In this document: positions 8,389 to 17,177 of the stretch, one piece after another | Layout of the letters: the number at the start of each line of letters is the position of its first letter | Position numbering within the stretch: position 1 is the first letter of the stretch | Source of the DNA: Porphyromonas sp. COT-290 OH3588 | Lineage (GTDB): Bacteria > Bacteroidota > Bacteroidia > Bacteroidales > Porphyromonadaceae | DNA: 56,337 bases | Assembly (NCBI RefSeq): GCF_000769075.1 | Contig: NZ_JRFC01000020.1 | Coordinates: 127,523-183,859 of the forward strand | Reading direction: 5' to 3' | Program-made: the position numbers and the translations under genes | Notes under the pieces: generated by a model | The model's database searches: none | The model's input: only the letters and a program-made list of their open reading frames with translations | What the model was told of the DNA's origin: nothing

Positions 8389-10878
8389 CTACTCTTGGTA
8401 GTAGAGCCGCTGTATGCGGTGCGAGAGTGTGGTGAGTATCTCGTAGCTAATAGTGCCACACGCCTGTGCCATCTGCTCGAGCGAGAGTGCCTCGTCTGCG
8501 AAGATGAGGACCCGATCGCCCTCTCTGGCCTCTGGCACATCGGTTATATCAATCATACAAGCGTCCATGCAGATGTTGCCGATAGTTGGGCACAGCCGAC
8601 CTCTGACGGCCACAGACCACGCACCATTGCTCAGCATACGCCTAAAACCATCGGCATAGCCAATGGGGATAACGGCTAGGCGTGTGGGACGAGCCACCTC
8701 CCCCCGACAACCATAGCCTACCATCGAGCCAAGTCCGACGTCTTTGATTTGCAGAATAGTGGTAGAGAGGCGAGCCACAGACTTGAGGTTGGGCTGCTGC
8801 GTAGGGCTAACGCCATATAGACCGATGCCTAGCCGAGCCATATCGAAGGCATATTGGTCGGCGAACCGCTCCAGCCCAGCCGTATTGAGCAGATGAAGCA
8901 GAGGGCGATAGCCGAGTCCCTGCTCGAGGGTTGCGTGCGCCTCGAGCAGATAGTCCGCCTGTGCCTTGGTGAAGTCGTCCCACCTTGCTTCGTCTGCCGA
9001 GGCCAAATGGCTGAATACACTCGCCACCGATAGGCTCTCGGTTCGCTCGAGCAGGGTGAGCACTTGTGGCAGCTCATCGAGCGAGAAGCCTAGGCGGTGC
9101 ATACCACTATCTATCTTGATGTGTATGGGTCTACGCTCTAGGCCTCGTGCCTCGGCTTCCTCGATCAGACCACTGAGCAGAGCCAGACTGTAGACTTCGG
9201 GCTCCAGATTGTATTGGAAGAGTGTTTCGCTACTAGATAGCTCCGGATTCATCACGATAATAGGGCTACGAATCCCCTCCAAGCGTAGTGCTTTGCCCTC
9301 ATCAGCCACCGCCACGGCCAGATAGTCCACACGGCCCTCCTCAAGTGTGCGTGCTAGCTCGAGGGCTCCGATGCCATAGCCGTCGGCCTTAATCATGCAA
9401 ATAATCCGCCCTTGGCGTGGTAGCAGGGAGCGGTAGTAGGCTAGATTGTGGCGCACTGCCGAGAGATTGACCTCGAGCGTAGTCTGATGCTCTAGGCGAG
9501 AGAGCTCTCGATAGATGCGCTCGAAGCCAAAAACTCTAGCTCCTTTGAGCAGAATACAAGCCCTATGCAGATCGTACAGAGCAGATGAGCCAAGTAGCTC
9601 CTCGGTCGTAGCGAAGTGCGTGCAGGCAAACGAACGGCACTGCTCGAGCAACCTGCCGATAGTAGGCCCGACAGCGAAGACTTCGGCGACCTGATAGGCC
9701 TCGAGTAGCTCCGCCACCTGAGCGTAGAGCTCGTCGGCAGAGAGGGGGCTCTGCTCTATGTCGGACAAGACGACCACAGCCTTGGCATTGGAGCTCTGCA
9801 CACGTCTGCGCTGGAAGTCGAGCGCCATACGCAAGGCATCGAGATCGTTGGAATAGGAGTCGTTGATGATCGTATTGCCTCGATAGCTCTCTTTAACCTC
9901 CAGACGCATCTCCACAGGACGCAAGCGGTGCAGCAGACCGATGGCAGTAGGCAGATGATCGGGGCATAGTACAGCGATCGCAGAGAGCGACGTCAGCGCA
10001 TTCTCTATGCTCGCCTCGTCGCTCATGGGCAGTAGTGCCTCGTAGACTTGCCCCGAGTGGTGTATGCGCAGTAGCGTTTCGTCGCCACACTTCTGGCTCT
10101 GCTCTAGCCAGAGCAGGGCAGAGCGATCGGTACGGCTCCAGCCACGCAGACGCCCAAGCAGCCCCAAGCGCTCGAGGCTGGCACCGATGAGCGGGTAATC
10201 AAGCGGAGCAATGATAGACTCAACCGAAACGAAAAGTTTGAGCTTCTCGTCTAGAAGCGCCTGAGCCGAGGCGAAATGCTCGGCGTGCGCACTACCCAAG
10301 CTCGTCAGTATGCCCACCGAGGGCGCAATCATATCCGCCAAAGCCTGCATCTCGCCGGGATAAGAGATGCCCGCCTCGATGAGTGCCAGCTCGTCCGATG
10401 CCTCCAGCTCTAGCAAGGATAGGGCAACGCCAATCTGCGAATTGTAGCTACGAGGCGAGCGACAGATGTGCTTGTAGTAGGGGCGCAGTAGCGTATGGAG
10501 AAACTCTTTGACTATGGTCTTGCCATTGCTGCCAGTAATGCCGACCACAGGCAGGTCAAAATGCGCACGATGATATGCCGCCAGCCTCTGGAGCGCACGA
10601 ATGGAGTGCTCGACCCGAACGAAATTGGCCTCGGGGCAACTCGACAGATAGGCGGAGAAGTCGTCCTCAACAATGAAGGTACGCACGCCTCTCTCGTACA
10701 GCTCTCGTATGTAGCGGTGCCCATCGCCCGATGAGGTGCGTATGGCGATGAACGCAGTACCGTCGGCTCTAGAGAGCGAGCGGCTATCGGTTAGCCATAT
10801 GTGTAGCTCCTCGCTCTGTACCAACCGAGCCTGTCGGGCGGAGAGGAGATCGGCAAGAGCGTCTGATGTTATATGCAT
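8389..10878 (-). CDS. Bifunctional MurF / alanine racemase
   Basis: An 829-residue fusion of UDP-MurNAc-tripeptide:D-Ala-D-Ala ligase and alanine racemase, so one polypeptide both makes D-alanine and adds the D-Ala-D-Ala dipeptide to the peptidoglycan precursor. The MurF half (about 1-460) carries the ATP loop GITGSNGKT at residues 113-121. The racemase half (about 463-829) carries the PLP lysine K497 in MIKADGYGIG and the HIKIDSGMHRLGF segment. The fusion is a Bacteroidota hallmark. It starts 26 bp after the GSCFA gene and is probably cotranscribed with it. Confidence 0.96.
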   Translation of the reverse strand: MHITSDALADLLSARQARLVQSEELHIWLTDSRSLSRADGTAFIAIRTSSGDGHRYIRELYERGVRTFIVEDDFSAYLSSCPEANFVRVEHSIRALQRLAAYHRAHFDLPVVGITGSNGKTIVKEFLHTLLRPYYKHICRSPRSYNSQIGVALSLLELEASDELALIEAGISYPGEMQALADMIAPSVGILTSLGSAHAEHFASAQALLDEKLKLFVSVESIIAPLDYPLIGASLERLGLLGRLRGWSRTDRSALLWLEQSQKCGDETLLRIHHSGQVYEALLPMSDEASIENALTSLSAIAVLCPDHLPTAIGLLHRLRPVEMRLEVKESYRGNTIINDSYSNDLDALRMALDFQRRRVQSSNAKAVVVLSDIEQSPLSADELYAQVAELLEAYQVAEVFAVGPTIGRLLEQCRSFACTHFATTEELLGSSALYDLHRACILLKGARVFGFERIYRELSRLEHQTTLEVNLSAVRHNLAYYRSLLPRQGRIICMIKADGYGIGALELARTLEEGRVDYLAVAVADEGKALRLEGIRSPIIVMNPELSSSETLFQYNLEPEVYSLALLSGLIEEAEARGLERRPIHIKIDSGMHRLGFSLDELPQVLTLLERTESLSVASVFSHLASADEARWDDFTKAQADYLLEAHATLEQGLGYRPLLHLLNTAGLERFADQYAFDMARLGIGLYGVSPTQQPNLKSVARLSTTILQIKDVGLGSMVGYGCRGEVARPTRLAVIPIGYADGFRRMLSNGAWSVAVRGRLCPTIGNICMDACMIDITDVPEAREGDRVLIFADEALSLEQMAQACGTISYEILTTLSHRIQRLYYQE

Positions 10879-10904
10879 AGTACAATACTCATATTATAAT
10901 TGAT

Positions 10905-11879
10905 CTAATCGGAGAACCACGAAGACAAGTCCGCCTCGGGGAAGCGGCGCTCGAAGGCTCTAAGGCGCACGAGTAGCTGCTCTCGTCTAAGGTCTGCCTC
11001 GGGGTGATCGGCATGCAAAGGGCGATGCTGGTACTCGCTACGCAGACGCGCCAGATGCGTCATGGCCTCCAAGCACTCAGGCGAGCAAGCCCACTGGACG
11101 AAGCGATCACCCACGATACGTGCCGTCTGGGCAGTGGGGTGAAGCATATCCTCGGCGTAGAAACGGTAATCTCTCAGCTCGTCCTGTACGATCTCGTATG
11201 CAGGGAAATAATGTATGCGATCGGGGAATAGCTTGTGTAGCTCCTCGTTCATCAGCATCAGCGTGGCCTTGCTCAGCTGATTGCCATGTGCTCCGTCCCT
11301 AAGATGACGCACGGGACTAATCGTGGTAATAATCTGTAGCTCGGGGCACTTGGCCAGTAGTGTGCCGAGCATGTCCTGCCACGGAGCGACCAATTCGCCC
11401 ACCGAGAGGAGGCGGCGCTGGAAGTAGTAGTCGGGGAGTTTGTGGCAGTTATTGACCACTCGGCTACCCTCTTTGAGGTAGTAGACGAAGGCAGTGCCCC
11501 AAGTGAGCAGGAGGAAAGAGGTCTTCGACAGGGCCTGCATAGCTCGCTCATAGTCGGCATTGATCAGACTAAGGGCTCTATCGGGGTCTGCACTGGAGTA
11601 AGCTCCGTGGTGATCGAAGCTATGGAATAGACCATCGTGCTCGATGAGCTCGTCTAGGGTGTAGGCCCTATGCTCCATCAGCCGCATGAGCGACCTCAAG
11701 ATAGAGAGCGGATTGTACTGTATGCCGAAGGGATTAATCACGATGCTGTGCCCAGCATCACGCAGCATGGCTCCGATATGCTCGCTAAAGCACGAGCCTA
11801 GACTCATCACTCCCTGCCCGTAGTCTAGTGGGTCGAAGGTGCGACGAGGCGTCTTAACGACTGTCTGTAGCTGTGTCAT
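10905..11879 (-). CDS. GSCFA domain protein
   Basis: A 324-residue protein of the GSCFA family, named from the motif seen here as SLGSCFSEHIG near the N-terminus. The fold is SGNH-hydrolase-like, but the substrate is not known. Other family features are NPFGIQYNPLSI, LLTWGTAFVYY, ISPVRHLRDG and AEDMLHPTAQT (the last two resembling the catalytic His region). The start is set at ATG 11879 (MTQLQTVVKTPRR); the open frame extends 23 codons further, but those run into the promoter. Co-directional with murF-alr, a pairing common in Bacteroidota and suggestive of an envelope role. Confidence 0.88.
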   Translation of the reverse strand: MTQLQTVVKTPRRTFDPLDYGQGVMSLGSCFSEHIGAMLRDAGHSIVINPFGIQYNPLSILRSLMRLMEHRAYTLDELIEHDGLFHSFDHHGAYSSADPDRALSLINADYERAMQALSKTSFLLLTWGTAFVYYLKEGSRVVNNCHKLPDYYFQRRLLSVGELVAPWQDMLGTLLAKCPELQIITTISPVRHLRDGAHGNQLSKATLMLMNEELHKLFPDRIHYFPAYEIVQDELRDYRFYAEDMLHPTAQTARIVGDRFVQWACSPECLEAMTHLARLRSEYQHRPLHADHPEADLRREQLLVRLRAFERRFPEADLSSWFSD

Positions 11880-11903
11880 TGCTTGTCTTCTATTTATATA
11901 CGA

Positions 11904-11911
11904 CAAAAGTA
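11904..11911 (-). promoter_or_regulatory. -7 element of GSCFA-murF/alr operon
   Basis: TACTTTTG on the minus strand matches TAnnTTTG, 25 bp upstream of ATG 11879. It supports that start rather than the longer frame. No clear -33 box was seen. Confidence 0.5.
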
Positions 11912-12018
11912 CTAAATAGCCAGCTAGCTCTGTGTCTATACAAAACAAGTTGATAGAGGAGAGCCAAAGCCCCCTCTATCAACTCGCCTTACTTCGTATG
12001 ATACGTATCTAAGCTATG

Positions 12019-13668
12019 CTAGCCTTCCCAGAACGTGAGGTCTGGCGCTTGAGCTTCGACCCGCTGCTCCAACTTATCGGGCAGATTGTAGAATAAATCT
12101 AGCCCTGTCTTTTCCTCCAGCTCGTCGATGGAGATGACTACCGACTCAGTAGCAGGGAAGTTCGCTTTCTTCTTACCATAGATCTTATGCTCCACCCAGA
12201 AGGCTAAAGCTTGGACTGTAGTCCCCTTACGAACGAGCATCGCCATCCAGTAGTAGCTTGGCCTTGCCATTGGTACTCCTTCGGGTAACGTGTACGTGCC
12301 GCTCTTAATCGAACCGCCCTTGGCGACATACATCACATCTCTGAAGCTATTATCTCTCCCCCACTTCTGCACCTTATCCTCTAGATGCTGCCAATAGCCT
12401 TGATTGAAGTCCGAGAGCTGTGGGCTCACATTCGAGAAATAGAACGTTTGCTTCTCTGCTTCTTGCGTCATTCGCCTATCATTGGAGGCCACCATGTGCC
12501 CACGGTCATAGCTGTTCTGATCCGATTGCTTGTTGTGCGGATACCATTGTGCAAAGAGATCGACCGTGCTCCATGATTGAGGAATGTGCGTAGAGTCCCA
12601 TAGCCATTTGCTACTACGCTTCACTCCTTTGCCCTTGACAGAGTTGTGGCTGTCGAAAGTGAACGCTACCCAGCGGGGGTGACGGATGTCGGTATCGTAT
12701 TCGGTTGAGTAGTTTACCGATCCGTCTTGCAGTGTGTAAGTGATGTTGTAGATGTTTGCGCCCATGATCCCTCTAGGTAGCTCGTAGCGCACGCCTTCGA
12801 GCGGGAAGTCTTCGTTGTCTGCTGGAGGCGTTGGAGGCGTTGGGGGAGCTGGAGGTGTGTCAGGTCCGTCGGGGTTGGGATTAGGCTGATGCCCTCCGCC
12901 ACCTGAAGACAGATCTATATAGTCATTACCCCAGCCAGCCTCGGTCTTAGGGCCATAGAGGCGCTTATTCTGTTTGTCGATGTACCAGTCGCCTTCCTTA
13001 CCGAGATTGTCTTGTGGAGCTCCTTGACCTCCGTAGATGCGAGAGCCGTCACGGCCGGGATCGCCTTTGTCACCCTTAGCACCATCTTGGCCGTTCTTGC
13101 CGTCACGGCCGGGATCGCCTTTGTCACCCTTAGCACCATCTTGGCCGTTCTTGCCGTCACGGCCGGGATCGCCTTTGTCTCCCTTAGCGCCGTCTTGGCC
13201 ATTCTTGCCGTCACGACCGGGATCGCCTTTGTCACCCTTAGCACCGTCTTGACCATTCTTGCCGTCACGGCCGGGATCGCCTTTGTCTCCCTTAGCACCG
13301 TCTTGACCATTCTTGCCATCACGACCGGGATCGCCCTTGTCCCCCTTAGCGCCGTCTTGGCCATTCTGGCCATTGTCGCCCTTCTCTCCTTTTTCTCCTT
13401 TCTGCCCGGCAATGCCCTTGAGGCTGATCGGCTTGCCCCAGCCTAGAGCCGTTTTGGCTCCATACAACTCCGAAGTCAACAGGTCGATGTAGTAGTCGCC
13501 AACCTCTCCCAAACTTGGAGCTGGAGCACCTTGCCCCGAATGAATGACACTACCCTTACGTACCTCTATACGCTCAATGATCTTCTCCGGCGTACAAGCA
13601 CTGAAGGGTAAGACGAGAACTGCGGAACATAGTAGTCCCCAAAGTAAGTGTTTAACTGATCGTTTCAT
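12019..13668 (-). CDS. Lipoprotein DNA/RNA non-specific endonuclease with collagen-like stalk
   Basis: A 549-residue predicted surface or periplasmic lipoprotein nuclease. A lipobox ends at C25 (LPFSAC). A module GQGAPAPSLGEVGDYYID with LYGAKTALGWG (about 43-82) is followed by a Gly-X-Y collagen-like stretch (85-209) of six 18-residue repeats. A second copy of the module follows (GDWYID, LYGPKTEAGWG), then a Pro-rich linker (about 255-285). The nuclease domain (about 290-549) has the DRGH motif (catalytic H391) and NVSPQ. It degrades DNA/RNA by family analogy. Its catalytic domain is paralogous to that of the protein at 33811, which lacks the stalk. It appears monocistronic. Confidence 0.93.
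   Translation of the reverse strand: MKRSVKHLLWGLLCSAVLVLPFSACTPEKIIERIEVRKGSVIHSGQGAPAPSLGEVGDYYIDLLTSELYGAKTALGWGKPISLKGIAGQKGEKGEKGDNGQNGQDGAKGDKGDPGRDGKNGQDGAKGDKGDPGRDGKNGQDGAKGDKGDPGRDGKNGQDGAKGDKGDPGRDGKNGQDGAKGDKGDPGRDGKNGQDGAKGDKGDPGRDGSRIYGGQGAPQDNLGKEGDWYIDKQNKRLYGPKTEAGWGNDYIDLSSGGGGHQPNPNPDGPDTPPAPPTPPTPPADNEDFPLEGVRYELPRGIMGANIYNITYTLQDGSVNYSTEYDTDIRHPRWVAFTFDSHNSVKGKGVKRSSKWLWDSTHIPQSWSTVDLFAQWYPHNKQSDQNSYDRGHMVASNDRRMTQEAEKQTFYFSNVSPQLSDFNQGYWQHLEDKVQKWGRDNSFRDVMYVAKGGSIKSGTYTLPEGVPMARPSYYWMAMLVRKGTTVQALAFWVEHKIYGKKKANFPATESVVISIDELEEKTGLDLFYNLPDKLEQRVEAQAPDLTFWEG
13042..13365. repeat. Six tandem 54-bp repeats coding for the collagen-like region
   Basis: Six head-to-tail 54-bp units each encode the 18-residue Gly-X-Y block NGQDGAKGDKGDPGRDGK (last one ends in S). 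Units differ only at a few mostly synonymous positions (for example GTCACCC versus GTCTCCC). The low divergence points to recent expansion or gene conversion and to likely copy-number variation. Confidence 0.95.
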
Positions 13669-13730
13669 GGAAATAACGATTAATTAGTATTAAAAATCAA
13701 TTAATTACTTCTTCATAGTTAGACAAAAAT

Positions 13731-13780
13731 GCAGAAGCCGTAGCCTAATCCGAAAGACGATCATTTTCTACAGCTTCTGC
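13731..13780 (-). terminator. Terminator of typA
   Basis: Arms 13731-13743 (GCAGAAGCCGTAG) and 13768-13780 pair with a single mismatch. On the minus strand the stem is followed by ATTTTTG, a classical Rho-independent layout 41 bp past the typA stop. Confidence 0.8.
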
Positions 13781-13821
13781 GTTGTACATAATTGTGATTG
13801 CTTTTAGTGATCCTAAGATAC

Positions 13822-15621
13822 CTAGCGGTTGAGTCGTTTGCGCTCCGTTTCGTCAAGGATAATCTTACGCATACGTTGCGAGTGTGGTGTAATCTCCACA
13901 TATTCGTCGGGCTTGATGTACTCCAGCGCATCTTCCAGACTAAATACTACGGGTGGCGCGAGCGCTACTTTGTCATCACTGCCCGAGGCTCTCATATTAG
14001 TTAGCTTCTTGCTCTTGCAGACATTGACCACCAAATCGCCCTCTTTGCTGTGTTCGCCGATGACTTGGCCAGCATAAACTTCCTCTTGTGGAGAGATGAA
14101 GAAGCGTCCACGGCTCTGCAAGTTGTTGAGTGCGTATGCAAAGGCTGTACCCGTCTCTAGGGCTATGATCGAGCCATTGTTGCGCCGGTCGATATCTCCC
14201 TTCCATGGCTGATACTCAAGGAAGCGGTGCGCCATGACTGCTTCGCCTGCCGAGGCTGTCAGTACCGCATTGTTTAGCCCAATAATGCCACGAGAGGGAA
14301 TGTTGAACTCGAGGAAAGTCCTATCTCCCTTAGTTTCCATCATCGTCATCTCTCCCTTGCGGCGAGTGACCATGTCAATGATTTTGCTGGCGCTCTCTTC
14401 GGGCAAATTGACCGTCAAGTGCTCGATAGGCTCATGCTTGACGCCGTCTATCTCACGGATGATCACCTGAGGCTGACCTACTTGTAGCTCATACCCCTCT
14501 CGACGCATCGTCTCTATGAGAACCGAGAGATGGAGCACGCCTCGCCCATAGACGAGCCAGCTATCGGCCGTATCGGCTGGCTCTACACGCAGCGCAAGGT
14601 TCTTGTCTAGCTCACGCATCAGGCGATCATGTATATGGCGGCTAGTAACGAACTTACCCTCCTTGCCATAGAAGGGCGAATTATTGATCGTGAAGAGCAT
14701 ACTCATCGTAGGCTCATCGACAGCAATCGTTTCTAGAGCCTCTGGGCAAGAAACATCGGTAATACTCTCGCCTATCTCGAAGCCATCAATGCCCACTAGG
14801 GCGCAGATATCTCCCGAGGAAACGGAGTCTACCTTAGTGCGTCCTAGCCCCTCGAAGATATTAACCTCCTTGATGCGCATCTTGCTGGTCGAGCCATCAC
14901 GCTTGCAGAGCATCACGTCCTGCCCCTCTCTGAATGTACCACGGTGCACACGTCCCACGGCAATACGCCCCACATAGCTAGAGAAGTCTAGAGAAGTGAT
15001 GAGCATCTGGCTAGGGCCGTCAATCTGCTCGGGCGGGGGGATTTGCTCAAGGATTGTGTCGAGCAGTGTGGTGATATCTTGGGTAGGCTCGTTGAAGTCT
15101 TTGCTCATCCAGCCCTGCTTGGCGGAGCCATATATTGTTTCGAAGTCTAGCTGGTCCTCGCTTGCTCCGAGGCTAAACATCAGGTCGAAGACCATATCCT
15201 GCACCTCACTGGGGCGGCAGTTGGGCTTGTCAACCTTGTTGATCACAACGATGGGCTTCAGCCCCATCTCAATGGCTTTTTGTAGCACGAAACGAGTCTG
15301 AGGCATTGGCCCCTCGAAAGCATCTACAAGAAGTAGACAGCCATCTGCTAGGTTAAGTACACGCTCCACCTCGCCACCAAAATCGGCGTGCCCGGGCGTG
15401 TCTATGATATTGATCTTAACATCACGGTAGCGAATGCTCACATTCTTCGATAGGATCGTGATGCCTCGCTCACGCTCTAGATCGTTATTATCTAGGTAGG
15501 TGTCTACCTCGGCGGCTTTGTCGTCTCTAAAAAGTTTCCCTGCCAGTAGCATCTTATCCACGAGTGTAGTCTTACCGTGGTCTACGTGGGCGATGATGGC
15601 AATGTTTCTAATATCTTGCAT
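13822..15621 (-). CDS. typA: Translational GTPase TypA/BipA
   Basis: A 599-residue ribosome-associated GTPase of the EF-G-like family. G motifs are visible: [10 protein letters not shown] (residues 11-20), [17 protein letters not shown] and NKVDKP. The C-terminal half has the EF-G domain III/V-like parts and the BipA-specific domain ([27 protein letters not shown] region, split here as family signature). It acts in ribosome assembly and stress adaptation in other bacteria. Usual length is about 600, so it is full length. A -7 element lies 23 bp upstream and a terminator follows. Confidence 0.97.
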   Translation of the reverse strand: MQDIRNIAIIAHVDHGKTTLVDKMLLAGKLFRDDKAAEVDTYLDNNDLERERGITILSKNVSIRYRDVKINIIDTPGHADFGGEVERVLNLADGCLLLVDAFEGPMPQTRFVLQKAIEMGLKPIVVINKVDKPNCRPSEVQDMVFDLMFSLGASEDQLDFETIYGSAKQGWMSKDFNEPTQDITTLLDTILEQIPPPEQIDGPSQMLITSLDFSSYVGRIAVGRVHRGTFREGQDVMLCKRDGSTSKMRIKEVNIFEGLGRTKVDSVSSGDICALVGIDGFEIGESITDVSCPEALETIAVDEPTMSMLFTINNSPFYGKEGKFVTSRHIHDRLMRELDKNLALRVEPADTADSWLVYGRGVLHLSVLIETMRREGYELQVGQPQVIIREIDGVKHEPIEHLTVNLPEESASKIIDMVTRRKGEMTMMETKGDRTFLEFNIPSRGIIGLNNAVLTASAGEAVMAHRFLEYQPWKGDIDRRNNGSIIALETGTAFAYALNNLQSRGRFFISPQEEVYAGQVIGEHSKEGDLVVNVCKSKKLTNMRASGSDDKVALAPPVVFSLEDALEYIKPDEYVEITPHSQRMRKIILDETERKRLNR

Positions 15622-15643
15622 TTATCTCATTAATTCTTGGCTG

Positions 15644-15651
15644 CAAAGGTA
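15644..15651 (-). promoter_or_regulatory. -7 element of typA
   Basis: TACCTTTG on the minus strand matches TAnnTTTG, 23 bp upstream of the typA ATG. The same octamer recurs upstream of the genes at 20280, 23554, 41620 and 54784. Confidence 0.55.
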
Positions 15652-15930
15652 ATACAAAATCTGAGGGCACTACATCAACAATCACCACTAGAAAGTAGGA
15701 ATAGAAGAGGTTGTCACGAGGGACTGACTACCACAGAGCATCTATGCAGTTCCAGAAGCTCGGAGCTAGGCTGTGCTTGCCTGCCAGATTACGTTCACTC
15801 GGAGGAAGCATCATACCGTATGCAGAAGTTGCTCGGTCTTGATACATTTGCGTTAAGGACTGTAAACTGCTTGGCACCAAACCAGAGATGATGCCCAAGA
15901 GGTTGATCCGAAGCGATAGGTGATCGTGGA

Positions 15931-16256
15931 AAGATTGAAGGACTAACTCCCGGCAATTGATGGACTAATACTCTAGGAGATGTCCATCAATCTGATCAAG
16001 TTAATGGGAAGAAAAACCGAGCATGGAAGGGGCAATCTGACTATGCAACACAAAATACAAAACTAGACATCTGGTTATCAACACATTAAAAAACCACGTT
16101 TAAGAGGGGGATTCTCCGACTATGGGGCCAGAGAGCCGAAACGACTCTAAACGCCGTGTAGCCCCTCCTAGGGGGCAAATACGGGATCTATACTTTTTAC
16201 ATCAAGCCACGGAAGACTTTCCCATAGACATTCTGAAAAGTGATCAAAAATATAAA
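15931..16256 (+). repeat. Dispersed structured intergenic element, copy A
   Basis: This 326-bp stretch aligns by eye with 41100-41429. The first block (15931-16022 with 41100-41191) aligns without gaps at roughly two-thirds identity. The last block (about 16091-16256 with 41256-41429) shares GGGCAAATA and ACATTCTGAAAA followed by TGATC and an ATATAAAT stretch. The segment 15955-16018 also matches 56107-56170. It contains a perfect 10-bp stem (ATTGATGGAC 15956-15965 with 15982-15991). It fills much of the 755-bp gap between typA and the gene at 16377, where no convincing gene was found. Confidence 0.75.
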
Positions 16257-16376
16257 TATCGCCACTTGCAGAAATAGCTCTAAAATTGTGGAGCAAGGAT
16301 ATCGCAGCGGTAAGCCAAGGGCCACCTCTCCTGCCAAGGGCTGGCACACTTAGAGGAGAGCGACGAGCCTTGGGCA

Positions 16377-16826
16377 CTACGAACGAGAGTTATCCTCTTG
16401 GGTCTTCTGCTCTCGTAGCCTCTCGTAATCTTGCCGATCCATCATATTGTGGTAGAGTAGTGCTTCCTCAAAATCTTTGTCCTCTGGACACTCTAGATGC
16501 ATCTGTATGCCCAAGGGGTCGAGGTGTATGAGCGAGAGTATATGATCTTGGGCATCGTAGCCCACGACTGCCTCACCGTCCTCGCTGCCAGCCCAGTGAC
16601 GAGCCACCATAGTGCAGTAGGTCGAGAAGAACTTAATGGCTCGCTCTGCCAGAGCTTCTCTATCTCTACAGTAGGCCTCCGCTTCTGCCTCATCGACATA
16701 GTAGGCATCTACCCTTACGCCTCGCCGACCAATCTTGTACTTACCCAAGAAGAGTTTCTCCTCTCTAGGCTTATTTGCTGTTTTCTTCTTCATTGCCTCT
16801 TTTAGGTTGGGGATCATATCAAACAC
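16377..16826 (-). CDS. Uncharacterised protein
   Basis: Up to 149 residues, not recognised. Possible starts are M1 (16826), M4 (16817) and M12 (16793, MKKKTANKPREEK). The N-terminus is Lys-rich, the middle is acidic and helical (DEAEAEAYCRDREALAERAIKFF), and the rest is charged and ends in a disordered polar tail. No signal peptide, membrane segment or known motif was seen. It stands alone between two gaps and is followed by an imperfect hairpin near 16319-16375 built on CCAAGG and CTCTCC. Composition and codon use resemble the neighbouring real genes, which supports it as coding. Confidence 0.6.
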   Translation of the reverse strand: MFDMIPNLKEAMKKKTANKPREEKLFLGKYKIGRRGVRVDAYYVDEAEAEAYCRDREALAERAIKFFSTYCTMVARHWAGSEDGEAVVGYDAQDHILSLIHLDPLGIQMHLECPEDKDFEEALLYHNMMDRQDYERLREQKTQEDNSRS

Positions 16827-17130
16827 AAACTCTCAGTCGGCAGCTCTACACGCCCACACAAATCGTATGCAATCTCAAAGTACGTGGGCAACAACCTGCC
16901 AATCAGCGTAAAAATACGAACTTCGATAACAAAAGGCCAATCCCTAGGGTCCAGAACTAGCTTTGCTCGATCCTCCTAGCCCCTGCCCTCGCGCATCTAG
17001 ACCTCCACTAGAAAGGATAAACAGCCCTACCCTAGATTGGATTTCAGTATCTAGTACCAATCCACTAAACTTATAGCTAGGATTTACCTAGATGCGTCTT
17101 ATCGGCCATGAGTATTAAAGACTATATATG
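16827..17130. other. Gene-free gap upstream of lptD
   Basis: About 300 bp without a convincing gene between divergent genes. It holds a TAGCTTTG octamer (16958-16965) that could be a plus-strand -7 box, far from lptD, and a weak ATTGG/CCAAT inverted repeat near 17036-17066. Nothing else was recognised. Confidence 0.5.
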
Positions 17131-17138
17131 TATCTTTG
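17131..17138 (+). promoter_or_regulatory. -7 element of lptD
   Basis: TATCTTTG matches TAnnTTTG and sits 39 bp upstream of ATG 17178. The longer frame that starts at 17136 would begin inside this box, so the shorter start is preferred. Confidence 0.55.
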
Positions 17139-17177
17139 CTCGTTATTTCTTCGGAAGAATGTAAGAATAGAACGGAT

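Noticed and set aside
13012-13446. 144-codon and related frames antisense to the collagen-like repeats
   Set aside because: They are shadows of the 54-bp tandem repeats: any frame without stop in one unit stays open through all six.
15637-15891. 84-codon frame upstream of typA
   Set aside because: It starts within the typA promoter region and has no coding-like composition or similarity.
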